Shown here piece after piece: positions 6,014-13,762 of a DNA stretch of 14,685 nucleotides. A program made the translations under genes and the position numbers. Source of the stretch: VGWF01 sp964423465 (GTDB taxonomy: Bacteria > Verrucomicrobiota > Kiritimatiellia > PWTM01). The notes beneath the pieces are model-generated. The model was not told the origin of the DNA. It made no database searches and saw nothing but the letters and a program-made list of their open reading frames with translations. Every line of letters starts with the position of its first letter. Position 1 is the first letter of the stretch. The DNA lies in assembly GCA_964423465.1 (NCBI GenBank), contig CAYRFK010000121.1, forward strand, positions 1 through 14,685, given 5' to 3'.

Positions 6014-9000
6014 CATGCCGCCCCCTTCTCGCCGTGTTGTGCCTCGCCGTCGCTGCGGGTTCGTCGCCGGCCCCGGCCGCCGCCGCGGACAGGGCTGCCG
6101 AGCGCGCAGCCGCCGATGCCGAGAAGGCGGAGCGACGGAAGGCGGCGGATGCCGCGGCCGCACAGCGCGCCGCCGATGACACGGCGAAGGCCGCCAAGCG
6201 GAAATCCTCGCAGGAAGAGGCCTCGAAGAAGGCTGCCGCGAAGGCCGATAAGAAGGCGCGGCAACTTGCCGAATGGGCGAAGGGAATCGTCCCCGGCGAG
6301 CCCGATTTCGAGGCGCTTGGCCTGGCCGTGGAGGATCTTTCCGCCACGTTCGGCGCCCGCTATCCCGGCGCGCCCGGCTGGCTGAAGCGCATCGCCGAGA
6401 TGGAGGCGAAGTACGAGGCGGCCGATGCGGCGGCGCGCAAGGCGATGGAGCCGGAGTTCCGGGCCCTGCAGTCGGAGGCTTTGCTGGCCAATCCGTTGCT
6501 GGCCTTCGGGAAGATTCTTCTGATCCGGCGCGAGGCGCCGCCGTCGGAGGGGCTCAACGGCGGTCGGATGGGGCTTCCGCAGAACTGGCAGGGCAACTGT
6601 GCGCTGCCGCGGCAGGGCGCGATCAACGAGATTGCAACGCTGTCGCCGTTGCGGCCCGACGGCGCGCTGACGACGATCTACCGCCCCGCGAAGCCGGTCG
6701 TTCTGGCGGACATCGACCTGCACACGGACGGCGAGCGCATGCTCTTCTGCATGCCGGCCGGTTCGAACAGTTCGTGGCAGGTCTATGAAATGCGCGCCGA
6801 TGGCACCTCGCTCCGCCAGGTGACACAGGGATTCCCTCCGGATGTCGACAACTACGATCCGTGTTACCTGCCGCACGGCGACATTCTTTTCGCCTCCACC
6901 GCCTGCATCGCCGGGGTGCCGTGCGTGGGCGGCGGCTCGCGCGTTGCCAACATGTTCCGCAGCGCAGCGGACGGGTCTGCGGTGCGGCAGCTCACGTTCG
7001 ACCAGGAGCACAATTGGTGCCCGACGGTGATGGAGGACGGCCGCATCCTCTACTCGCGCTGGGAATATACCGACACGCCGCACTACTTCACGCGCCTGCT
7101 CTTCGCGATGAACCCCGACGGCACCGCGCAACGCGCCGTGTATGGCAGCAACTCCTGGTGGCCCAACTCGACGTTCTACGCGCGGCCAATCCCCGGCCAG
7201 CCGAACCGTGTCGTGGCGGTCATTTCGGGCCACCACGGCGTGGCGCGCATGGGAGAGTTGCTGCTGTTCGACCTCAACCGCGGCCAGTACGAGGCCGAAG
7301 GGGTCATACAGCGCATTCCGGGTCGCGGACGCCCGGTGGAGCCCGTGATCGTCGACGGGCTCGTGAACGCGTCGTGGCCGAAGTTTGTGCACCCCTTTCC
7401 GCTGGCCGAGGAGGGGACCCATGCGGGTGCAGGGCGCTATTTCCTCGTGTCGATGAAGCCCGACCCGGTTCGCCCGTGGGGCATCTACCTCGTTGACGTG
7501 TTCGACAATATGGTCCTCGTGCGCGAGGACCCCGCGGCCGCCCTGTTCGAGCCCGTTCCGCTGGTTGCGACGCGGCCGGCTCCGGCCATTCCGGACCGTG
7601 TGGATCTTTCAAAGCGAGACGCGATGGTGTACCTGTCGGACGTCTACACGGGCGACGCCATGCGCGGCGTCCCGCGCGGGGCCGTGAAGTCGCTGCGTGT
7701 CTACGCCTATCACTATGCCTACCCGGGCACCGGCGGGCACATCCACATCGGCATCGACGGGCCGTGGGACGCGCGACGGATCCTCGGCACGGTTCCGGTC
7801 GAGCCCGACGGATCCGCCTCGTTCTTCGCGCCGGCGAACACGCCGATCGCGGTGCAGCCGCTCGACGCGCAGGGCCGCGCGGTTCAGGTGATGCGCTCCT
7901 GGTTCACCGCAATGCCCGGCGAGAAGCTGAGCTGCGTCGGCTGTCACGAGAAGAACTACGAGGCGCCCCCGTCGGCTACCGCCGCCGCCTTCCGCCGCGC
8001 GCCCTCGGCGATCGAGCCGTGGCACGGTGCCGCCCGCCCGTTCTCGTTCAAGCGCGAGGTCCAGCCGGTGCTCGACCGCCGTTGCGTCGGCTGTCACGAC
8101 GGATCCAAGCCCGGGCTGCCCGACCTCCGCGCCGACGGCGGACAGACGTTCCGCAACTTCACGCCATCCTACGTCGCCCTGCACCCCTACGTGAACCGGC
8201 CGGGGCCTGAGAGCGACTACCGCGTTCGTCCGCCCATGGAGTACCACGCCGAGACCAGCGAACTGGTGCAGCGCCTGCGCAAAGGACACCACGGGGTTGA
8301 ACTCGATGCGGAGGACTGGGACCGCCTCATCACCTGGATCGATCTCAACGTGCCCGATCATGGCACGTGGGCGGAGCAGGGGAGGCTGAATCCGAGGTTC
8401 GCCGCACAGCGGGTGGAAATGGGGACCGCCTTCGCGAACCGGACGGAGGACTACGAGGCCTATCCATCCGAGCCGCCCGCGAAGCCAGCCTTCATCCCGC
8501 CGGCAAAGGCCGCGGAGCGGACGGCGTCCGCCGCGCGCGCCGACGGCTGGCCGTTCGATGCGGTCGAGGCCGTGCGACGCCAGGAGACCGGCGGAACGAA
8601 GTCATTCGCGATCGATCTCGCCCCCGGCGTTCGGATCGAAATGCTGCGCATTCCCGCGGGTTCGTTCGTCATGGGATCGGACGACGGCTTCGCCGACGAG
8701 CGGCCACGGTCGGCCGTGAAGATCGAGCGGGACTTCTGGATGTCGCGCGTGGAGATTCCGAACTCGGCGTACGCCCTGTTCGACGCCGCCCACGATTCCG
8801 GCGCGATCAGCCAGTTCAACAAGGATCACAGCACGCCCGGCCAGCCGGCTGACAAGCCTGCGCAGCCCGCGATCTTCGTCACGTGGACGCGTGCAAACGA
8901 CTTCTGCCGGTGGCTTTCCGCCCGAACGGGTCGTGTCTTTTCCCTGCCGACCGAGGCGCAGTGGGAATACGCCTGCCGGGCAGGCACGGAGACACCGTTG

Positions 9001-9426
9001 CACTACGGGTTGGTCGAGGCCGATTTCTCGAAGCTCGCCAATCTCGCCGACCGCAGCATCTCCGAGTTGACGTTCCGGGATTCCCCGAAATGGATCCCGC
9101 GGATCGAGTCGGTGGATGATGGCGCGGTCGTGACGGAGAGCCCCGGCCGCTATCCGCCGAATGCCTGGGGCATGCAGGACATGCACGGCAACGCGGCCGA
9201 GTGGACGCGCTCGCTGTACCGCCCGCTGCCCTGGCGCGATGACGACGGCCGCAACGATGTGGCCGCCGCCGGCCCGCGTGTTGTGCGCGGCGGCTCCTAC
9301 TGGGATCGTCCGTTCCTCGCGCGCAGTTCCGCGCGGCTCTCCCTTGAGCCCTGGGGCCGCTACCGGACCGTGGGCTTCCGCGTCGTCTGCGACGCGCCGC
9401 CGGCGCCCACGACCGCCGCGCGATGA
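6010..9426 (+). CDS. Exported dihaem HzsA-like / SUMF1-domain fusion protein
   Basis: An 1138-residue exported protein. Residues 1-26 are a signal peptide (LLAVLCLAVAAG, then APAAAA). Residues 27-90 are Ala/Lys/Glu-rich and probably helical or coiled coil. Residues about 210-520 contain repeated DG-type strands (MRADGTSLRQVT, SAADGSAVRQLT, MNPDGTAQ), fitting a TolB-like beta-propeller. Residues 535-780 resemble the hydrazine synthase alpha middle and C-terminal regions, with haem c motifs CVGCH at 642-646 and 692-696. Residues 865-1128 are a SUMF1/FGE fold (IPAGSFVMGS, LPTEAQWEYACRAG, DMHGNAAEW, RVVRGGS, VGFRVV). The copper-binding cysteines of true FGE are replaced by D1099 and A1104, so sulfatase activation is unlikely. 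Haem attachment implies a periplasmic or surface location. Role is unknown; it is coupled to the glycosidase, and no hzsB or hzsC is nearby. Confidence 0.85.
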   Translation: MTCRPLLAVLCLAVAAGSSPAPAAAADRAAERAAADAEKAERRKAADAAAAQRAADDTAKAAKRKSSQEEASKKAAAKADKKARQLAEWAKGIVPGEPDFEALGLAVEDLSATFGARYPGAPGWLKRIAEMEAKYEAADAAARKAMEPEFRALQSEALLANPLLAFGKILLIRREAPPSEGLNGGRMGLPQNWQGNCALPRQGAINEIATLSPLRPDGALTTIYRPAKPVVLADIDLHTDGERMLFCMPAGSNSSWQVYEMRADGTSLRQVTQGFPPDVDNYDPCYLPHGDILFASTACIAGVPCVGGGSRVANMFRSAADGSAVRQLTFDQEHNWCPTVMEDGRILYSRWEYTDTPHYFTRLLFAMNPDGTAQRAVYGSNSWWPNSTFYARPIPGQPNRVVAVISGHHGVARMGELLLFDLNRGQYEAEGVIQRIPGRGRPVEPVIVDGLVNASWPKFVHPFPLAEEGTHAGAGRYFLVSMKPDPVRPWGIYLVDVFDNMVLVREDPAAALFEPVPLVATRPAPAIPDRVDLSKRDAMVYLSDVYTGDAMRGVPRGAVKSLRVYAYHYAYPGTGGHIHIGIDGPWDARRILGTVPVEPDGSASFFAPANTPIAVQPLDAQGRAVQVMRSWFTAMPGEKLSCVGCHEKNYEAPPSATAAAFRRAPSAIEPWHGAARPFSFKREVQPVLDRRCVGCHDGSKPGLPDLRADGGQTFRNFTPSYVALHPYVNRPGPESDYRVRPPMEYHAETSELVQRLRKGHHGVELDAEDWDRLITWIDLNVPDHGTWAEQGRLNPRFAAQRVEMGTAFANRTEDYEAYPSEPPAKPAFIPPAKAAERTASAARADGWPFDAVEAVRRQETGGTKSFAIDLAPGVRIEMLRIPAGSFVMGSDDGFADERPRSAVKIERDFWMSRVEIPNSAYALFDAAHDSGAISQFNKDHSTPGQPADKPAQPAIFVTWTRANDFCRWLSARTGRVFSLPTEAQWEYACRAGTETPLHYGLVEADFSKLANLADRSISELTFRDSPKWIPRIESVDDGAVVTESPGRYPPNAWGMQDMHGNAAEWTRSLYRPLPWRDDDGRNDVAAAGPRVVRGGSYWDRPFLARSSARLSLEPWGRYRTVGFRVVCDAPPAPTTAAR

Positions 9427-9434
9427 CCGGCGCG

Positions 9435-9452
9435 CCGGGAGTTCAGTCCCGG
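9435..9452. terminator. Hairpin in the convergent gap, possible bidirectional terminator
   Basis: CCGGGA (9435-9440) and TCCCGG (9447-9452) pair perfectly around a six-base loop. The hairpin lies between the stop at 9426 and the rsgA 3' end, with the rsgA stop codon (9443-9445) inside the loop. It has no T-tract on either side, so intrinsic termination is uncertain. Confidence 0.4.
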
Positions 9453-10501
9453 GTGGTCTTCCTGGCGGACTGGATGCACCGGCCGAAGGTCTTAGCCTCC
9501 GGCCTCTTCTCGGAGTACGGGAGGTCGTGGAACTCGGTTTCCTTCCTGAGCTTGAGGAAACTCCGATACCGGGCCTCGCCCAGGCTGCCGTCCGCCACGG
9601 CCTGGCGGACTGCGCAGCCCGGCTCCTCGGTGTGTGTGCAGTTTGTGAAACGGCATTTCGCTGAGGTTTCTCCGATATCGGCGAATGTGTCGTCCAACCC
9701 GTCGCCCGTCTCGAGAAGACCCAGTTCGCGCATCCCAGGCGTGTCGATCAACATGGCTCCGCTGTCGAGAAGGAGCAACTGGCGGCGGGACGTGGTGTGC
9801 ATGCCTTCCCCCGTCGCGCTGACCTCCTGCGTGTCCAGCGCATCGCATCCGATCATCCGGTTGATCAGGGTGGTTTTCCCGACCCCCGAGGATCCAAGAA
9901 GGCAGTAGGTGCGACCCGGTACAAGCAGCGCGCGGATCTCGGGCAGGCCCATGCCCGTTTCGTTGCTGAGAGCCAGAATGCGGACAGAGGCGCAGGTCTG
10001 CGTCACGTGGCCGAGGGTCTGCGCGAGTTGCTCCGGCGACACCAGGTCCGTCTTGGTCAGCACGATCCACGGCTCGATCCCGCCCTCCTGGACCATCACG
10101 AGGTACCGGTCGAGCCTCGCCGGGTTGAAATCATGGGCGCAGGCCTGGACGATGAAGGCGACATCGATATTGGCGGCGATCATCTGGAACTCTACGGACC
10201 TGCCGGCGCGCTTCCGGCGCAGGAACGTCCGCCTCGGCACCACGCGATGGATGATGGCCGGGCCGCCCGATGCGTGGCACTGCACGCACACCCAGTCGCC
10301 CACGCAGGGCAGATCCAGTGCGGATTCCGATGCGAAGCGCATCCGGCCCGCGAGACCCGCATGGATCTCGCCCTCCCGATTCCGGATAACGAAGGCGCCC
10401 CGGTCGACGGCCGTGACGCGCGCGAGGCTGTGATCCGGTTGCAGAAGGGGGGCGGAATGCGCCTCCGTCCAACCGTCAAATCCCATTTCGGTCAGTTCCA
10501 T
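9443..10501 (-). CDS. rsgA: Ribosome small-subunit biogenesis GTPase RsgA
   Basis: A circularly permuted GTPase that binds the 30S subunit and helps its late maturation; cytosolic. The 352-residue product has an OB-fold region at about 25-95 and then a permuted G domain. G4 comes first as TKTD (149-152, usually NKxD). G1 is GSSGVGKTT (203-211) and G3 is DTPG (253-256). The zinc-binding site is C283, C288, H290 and C296. The start is fixed by ATG (complement 10499-10501) with AGGGA about nine bases upstream (complement of 10509-10513). Asn to Thr in G4 is a mild departure from the usual motif. The gene converges with the dihaem protein (16-base gap) and diverges from serS. The C-terminal tail after residue 330 is basic and variable. 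Confidence 0.94.
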   Translation of the reverse strand: MELTEMGFDGWTEAHSAPLLQPDHSLARVTAVDRGAFVIRNREGEIHAGLAGRMRFASESALDLPCVGDWVCVQCHASGGPAIIHRVVPRRTFLRRKRAGRSVEFQMIAANIDVAFIVQACAHDFNPARLDRYLVMVQEGGIEPWIVLTKTDLVSPEQLAQTLGHVTQTCASVRILALSNETGMGLPEIRALLVPGRTYCLLGSSGVGKTTLINRMIGCDALDTQEVSATGEGMHTTSRRQLLLLDSGAMLIDTPGMRELGLLETGDGLDDTFADIGETSAKCRFTNCTHTEEPGCAVRQAVADGSLGEARYRSFLKLRKETEFHDLPYSEKRPEAKTFGRCIQSARKTTRD

Positions 10502-10626
10502 GCTTCAGTCCCTGTGGTTCTGCTTCAACTTGGCGGGAATGCTGCGCCTGGAGGCTGGGGACGGCAAGCGCTTTCGTGGGGCATTTCACGGCGGCCCGCT
10601 GACGAACAGGGCAGGTCACTCCAGGC

Positions 10627-10655
10627 TGGTTTGCGGGCGCGCGGGCCGCTACTAT
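10627..10655 (+). promoter_or_regulatory. Weak candidate promoter for serS
   Basis: TACTAT at 10650-10655 is a fair -10 box, with TGGTTT (10627-10632) 17 bases upstream as a poor -35. It lies 43 bases before the serS ATG. The 197-base divergent gap 10502-10698 must hold promoters for rsgA and serS, but I see no convincing rsgA promoter and no T-box-like leader. Confidence 0.3.
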
Positions 10656-10698
10656 GACCCGCCGCCCATGCTGACGCGGGCGAAGGGGATTCACGGCC

Positions 10699-11979
10699 AT
10701 GCTCGACATGAAGTACATCCGGGAGAACGAGGCGCGGGTTCGCGAGGCGTTGAAAGACCGCGGGTCGGACTACGACCTCGACGGGCTGATTGCGCTGGAC
10801 CAGCGGCGTCGGACACTGCTTACCGAGGTGGAGGCGCTCAAGAGCGAGCGAAACAACAAGTCGAAGGACATCGGCCGCCTGCGCAAGGAAGGTCAGGACA
10901 CCGCGGCCATGCAGACTGCCGTTCGCGAGATCGGCGAGCGTATCGAGGCAATTGACCGCGAGGTGCGCGAGGTCGAGGTCGACCGCGACCACCGCCTGCT
11001 GCTGCTGCCGAACGTCCCGCATTCAACGACGCCCGTCGGCCCCGACGCCTCCGGCAACGTGGTCGCCCGCACGTGGGGGACGCGCCGCGAGTTCGCGTTC
11101 GAGCCGAAGCCGCATTGGGATCTCGGGGAGCGGTTGGGACTGTTCGATCTGCCGCGCGCGGCGCGGATGTCAGGCGCCGGATTCCCTCTTTTCCGCGGAG
11201 CGGGGGCGCGGCTGCAGCGTGCGCTGATCCACTTCATGCTCGATCTCCACGTCAAGGAGCACGGCTATACCGAGGTCGCGCCGCCGTTCCTCTGCAACGC
11301 GGCCGCAATGACGGGTACGGGGCAGCTCCCGCGGCTGGCGGAGGACATGTATCACATCGCCTCCGACGATCTGTACCTGGTCCCCACCGCCGAGGTGCCG
11401 GTGACGAACATCTACCGCGAGGAGATCATGCCCGGGCCGCTGCCGGTGGGACTGACCGCCTACTCGCCGTGCTTCCGGCGCGAGGCCGGCGCGGCGGGCC
11501 GCGACACGCGCGGGCTCATCCGCGTCCACCAGTTCGACAAAGTGGAGATGGTGCGCTTTGTGGAGCCGGCCACGTCGTACGACCAGCTCGAGATCCTGGT
11601 CGGCCATGCGGAGGACGTGCTGCGCCGCCTCGGCCTGCACTACCGCGTGCTTGCGCTGTGCTCGGGCGACCTGAGCTTCGCGGCAGCGAAGTGCTACGAC
11701 CTCGAACTCTGGGCGCCGGGTCAGAACGGTTGGCTCGAGGTCTCGTCATGCAGCAACTTCGAGGACTTCCAGGCCCGCCGCGCCGGCATACGATACCGTG
11801 GGGCGGACGGCCGTCCGGCGTTCGTCCACACACTCAACGGTTCCGGCGTTGCGTTGCCGCGCCTCGTCGTCGCTCTGCTGGAGAACGGCCAGCAGGCGGA
11901 TGGTTCCGTCGACCTTCCCGAGGCCCTGTGGCCCTTCATGGACGGTATCCGGCGCTTCGAGCCGCCGGCAACCGCCTAG
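10699..11979 (+). CDS. serS: Seryl-tRNA synthetase
   Basis: Charges tRNA-Ser (and tRNA-Sec where present) with serine; cytosolic homodimer. It is 426 residues, the usual length. ATG 10699 begins the family N-terminus MLDMKYIREN, preceded by CGAAGGGG (10681-10688). Residues about 28-100 form the long antiparallel coiled-coil arm that reads the tRNA variable arm. The class II catalytic core follows: TAE (230-232) for serine, motif 2 with FRREAG (259-264) and the downstream RGLIRVHQFDKVEM, and motif 3 TLNGSGVALPRL (378-389) with ENGQQADGSVDLPEAL. All expected active-site elements are present and nothing appears truncated. It is divergent from rsgA and followed by a 300-base non-coding gap before tilS. 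Confidence 0.97.
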   Translation: MLDMKYIRENEARVREALKDRGSDYDLDGLIALDQRRRTLLTEVEALKSERNNKSKDIGRLRKEGQDTAAMQTAVREIGERIEAIDREVREVEVDRDHRLLLLPNVPHSTTPVGPDASGNVVARTWGTRREFAFEPKPHWDLGERLGLFDLPRAARMSGAGFPLFRGAGARLQRALIHFMLDLHVKEHGYTEVAPPFLCNAAAMTGTGQLPRLAEDMYHIASDDLYLVPTAEVPVTNIYREEIMPGPLPVGLTAYSPCFRREAGAAGRDTRGLIRVHQFDKVEMVRFVEPATSYDQLEILVGHAEDVLRRLGLHYRVLALCSGDLSFAAAKCYDLELWAPGQNGWLEVSSCSNFEDFQARRAGIRYRGADGRPAFVHTLNGSGVALPRLVVALLENGQQADGSVDLPEALWPFMDGIRRFEPPATA

Positions 11980-11983
11980 GCCG

Positions 11984-12034
11984 GAACGATTCAGTTGGAT
12001 CCCAGGGTAAGGACGTCATGGGGGTGAATCGTTC
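11984..12034. repeat. 10-bp perfect inverted repeat after serS
   Basis: GAACGATTCA (11984-11993) is the exact reverse complement of TGAATCGTTC (12025-12034), with a 31-base spacer, starting five bases after the serS stop codon. It could form a 3'-end structure for the serS transcript, but the long loop and lack of a T-tract make it an unusual terminator. CCGGAACGAT at its left arm (11981-11990) recurs directly at 12122-12131. Confidence 0.6.
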
Positions 12035-12050
12035 AGGAAGAGGAAAGTAA

Positions 12051-12241
12051 GAAACTCCAAACTCCAAGGAAGTGACAAGTGGAACGGAGAAGAAGGGAGC
12101 AAGGCCGGACGGCCTGAGGGGCCGGAACGATCCGTGGAATGCGGATACATTTCGGGACGCCCCCTGAGCCGCACCCGAACCCCCTCCGACTTCGATCCTT
12201 GCTTCCTTGGCACTTTCCACTTCCTTGGAGTTTGGAGTTTC
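12051..12241. repeat. Long inverted repeat built from heptamers (possible MITE-like or REP-like element)
   Basis: Arms 12051-12074 and 12218-12241 are perfect 24-base reverse complements. Pairing continues for five more bases after a two-base mismatch (12077-12081 with 12211-12215), giving 29 of 31 positions. AGCAAGG (12098-12104) further pairs with CCTTGCT (12197-12203). Each arm contains a tandem heptamer: ACTCCAA twice at 12054-12067, TTGGAGT twice at 12225-12238. CTTCCTTGG occurs at 12202-12210 and 12220-12228. The loop has smaller stems such as AGGCC/GGCCT (12102-12115). No transposase gene or clear target duplication is seen. It accounts for most of the gene-free stretch 11980-12279. 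Confidence 0.8.
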
Positions 12242-12279
12242 CCAACTTCATCCACGGATTCCATGCGTTGACTCCATTC

Positions 12280-13701
12280 ATGAAGCGCACCGCCTCCCTT
12301 GCCACCTCCGTCCGCCGCGCCCTCCGCGAAGGCGGTTTGCTCGACGGCTGCCGATGTCTTCTGCTCGGCGTCTCGGGCGGGGCCGATTCCGTTGCGATGG
12401 CGCATCTCCTCCGCACGATCGTTCCCGCCCGCGGTCCGCGGCTGGTGATCGCGCATCTTCATCACGGGATCCGCGGTGCGACGGCGGACCGGGACGCGGC
12501 GTTCGTGCTGCGGCTGGCGGCGGATCTTGGGCTGGATGCCGTTTCAGGCAGGGCGGATGTCCCGGCGTTTGCGCGGGCACGCGGGGAATCGCTCGAGATG
12601 GCGGCGCGCGTCGCGCGGCACGAGTTCTTCCGGCGTGCGGCGGCGGATGCGGGTGCGGATCGCGTGATGCTGGCGCATACCGCCGACGACCAGGCGGAGA
12701 CGGTGCTGCTGCGGCTGTGCCGCGGCGCGGGTTCGACGGGGCTTTCGGCGATGAAGCCCGACACGAGGATCGGCGGCCTGCGCATCGTGCGGCCGATGCT
12801 CTGCGTGGGGCGCGGCGCGGTGGAGGCATATCTGCGCTCGCACGGCATCCGGTGGAGGACCGATCCGACGAATGCGGACGACCGGCATCTGCGCAACCGT
12901 GTCCGCCGCCGGGTTCTTCCGATGCTTGAGCGCGAACTCAATCCATCCGTTCGCGAAGCGCTCCGAACGGCGGCCGGTCTGCTGGGTGCGGAGGATGAGT
13001 GGATGGAGTCTGCGGCGCGGAAGGCCTTTGCGCGGCTGGCGGCGGACGACGGCTCTCTGGATGCCCGGCGCCTGGTGCGTCTGCCTGTGGCCCTTCAGCG
13101 GCGCGTCGTCCTGCTTTGGGTGCGCGCGGCGGGACTTCCGGTGGCCACCACCGGGCTTGCGGCCGTGGAGCGGGTCCGTTCCCTTGCCGCCGGCGCGGGT
13201 GCCCTCGCACCCTTGGGGGCAGGCTGGACGGCGACCGTGTCGGGGGGCCGTCTTTTCACAGGCCGGCGGATTCGCAAGCCGGGCGGCACGTGGAGCCCTG
13301 TGACGCTTGCGGTTCCGGGTGCGACGGACGTTCCGGGCGCCGGGCTTCGGGTGGTGGCCATGTGCGCCGCGGGGTATGAATGCCGGCCCGAGCCCGGCCC
13401 CGGCGCCGGCCCGACCGTGGCCTGGCTCGATGCGGAGAGGCTGGGCTCACGGCGGCTTACGATACGTCCGTGGCGCCCCGGCGATGGCTACCGGCCGCTG
13501 GGCAGCCCGGGAACGGCGAAGATCCACGACATTCTGGTGGACCGGAAGGTTCCGCGCGAACGCCGCGCCGGCCTTCCTGTGGTGGTTTGCGGTCGCGCCA
13601 TCGTCTGGCTCCCGGGCCATCGTGTTGCCGAGGGCTGGCAGGTCTGCGGCCGCGGGTTGCGGAGCCTTCAAATCACGATTCGGAAGGCGGACGCGCATTG
13701 A
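12280..13701 (+). CDS. tilS: tRNA(Ile)-lysidine synthetase
   Basis: Attaches lysine to C34 of the CAU-anticodon tRNA-Ile using ATP, so that it reads AUA; essential and cytosolic. The 473-residue product starts at ATG 12280 (MKRTASLATS). The open frame reaches back to 12139, but that part is translated inverted repeat, so I reject it. The PP-loop SGGADS is at 32-37, HHGIRG at 61-66, TADDQAET at 134-141, and the DPTNADDRHLRNRVR segment (195-209) is typical of the family. A variable middle linker leads to the TilS C-terminal domain at about 390-455 (LTIRPWRPGDGYRPLG, KIHDILVDRKVPRERR). No good ribosome site precedes the ATG, which lies close to the repeat. The SH3 gene promoter overlaps its stop codon. 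Confidence 0.94.
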   Translation: MKRTASLATSVRRALREGGLLDGCRCLLLGVSGGADSVAMAHLLRTIVPARGPRLVIAHLHHGIRGATADRDAAFVLRLAADLGLDAVSGRADVPAFARARGESLEMAARVARHEFFRRAAADAGADRVMLAHTADDQAETVLLRLCRGAGSTGLSAMKPDTRIGGLRIVRPMLCVGRGAVEAYLRSHGIRWRTDPTNADDRHLRNRVRRRVLPMLERELNPSVREALRTAAGLLGAEDEWMESAARKAFARLAADDGSLDARRLVRLPVALQRRVVLLWVRAAGLPVATTGLAAVERVRSLAAGAGALAPLGAGWTATVSGGRLFTGRRIRKPGGTWSPVTLAVPGATDVPGAGLRVVAMCAAGYECRPEPGPGAGPTVAWLDAERLGSRRLTIRPWRPGDGYRPLGSPGTAKIHDILVDRKVPRERRAGLPVVVCGRAIVWLPGHRVAEGWQVCGRGLRSLQITIRKADAH

Positions 13702-13725
13702 ATCCGGGCGGGAGCGGTCTATACT
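13698..13725 (+). promoter_or_regulatory. Sigma70-type promoter for the SH3-domain gene
   Basis: TTGAAT (13698-13703), 16 bases, then TATACT (13720-13725), each close to consensus. The -35 box overlaps the tilS stop codon (13699-13701). It is 37 bases before ATG 13763, suggesting that the downstream gene is transcribed independently of tilS. Confidence 0.6.
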
Positions 13726-13762
13726 GGCTGCAAACAGGGCTCTCGCGGGCCCGAGAGGCATC

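Noticed and set aside
3332..6163. 943-codon open frame on the minus strand opposite the glycosidase
   Set aside because: Arg/His-rich shadow of a GC-rich gene with no recognisable motif; the plus-strand frame has clear family motifs. The same applies to the long minus frames at 1061-3280 and 4987-7422.
8602..9393. Formylglycine-generating enzyme (sulfatase activator)
   Set aside because: Both cysteines expected after RVVRGGS are absent, and no sulfatase gene is in the window.
6010..9426. True hydrazine synthase subunit or anammox locus
   Set aside because: No hzsB/hzsC partners nearby, an added SUMF1 domain, and housekeeping neighbours; only domain resemblance is claimed.
10502..10600. Promoter for rsgA on the minus strand
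   Set aside because: Only poor matches (TTGCCG with CAGCAT) were found, so no site is claimed.
12051..12241. CRISPR array or intrinsic terminator
   Set aside because: There are only two inverted arms rather than regularly spaced direct repeats, and no T-tract; the spacer is too long for a terminator.
12139..12279. N-terminal extension of tilS by 47 codons
   Set aside because: The extra residues are translated inverted-repeat DNA (PLPWSLEF-type text), and the TilS N-terminus fits ATG 12280.
13307..13762. Upstream extension of the SH3 protein
   Set aside because: It is tilS read in another frame; the signal peptide begins at 13763.
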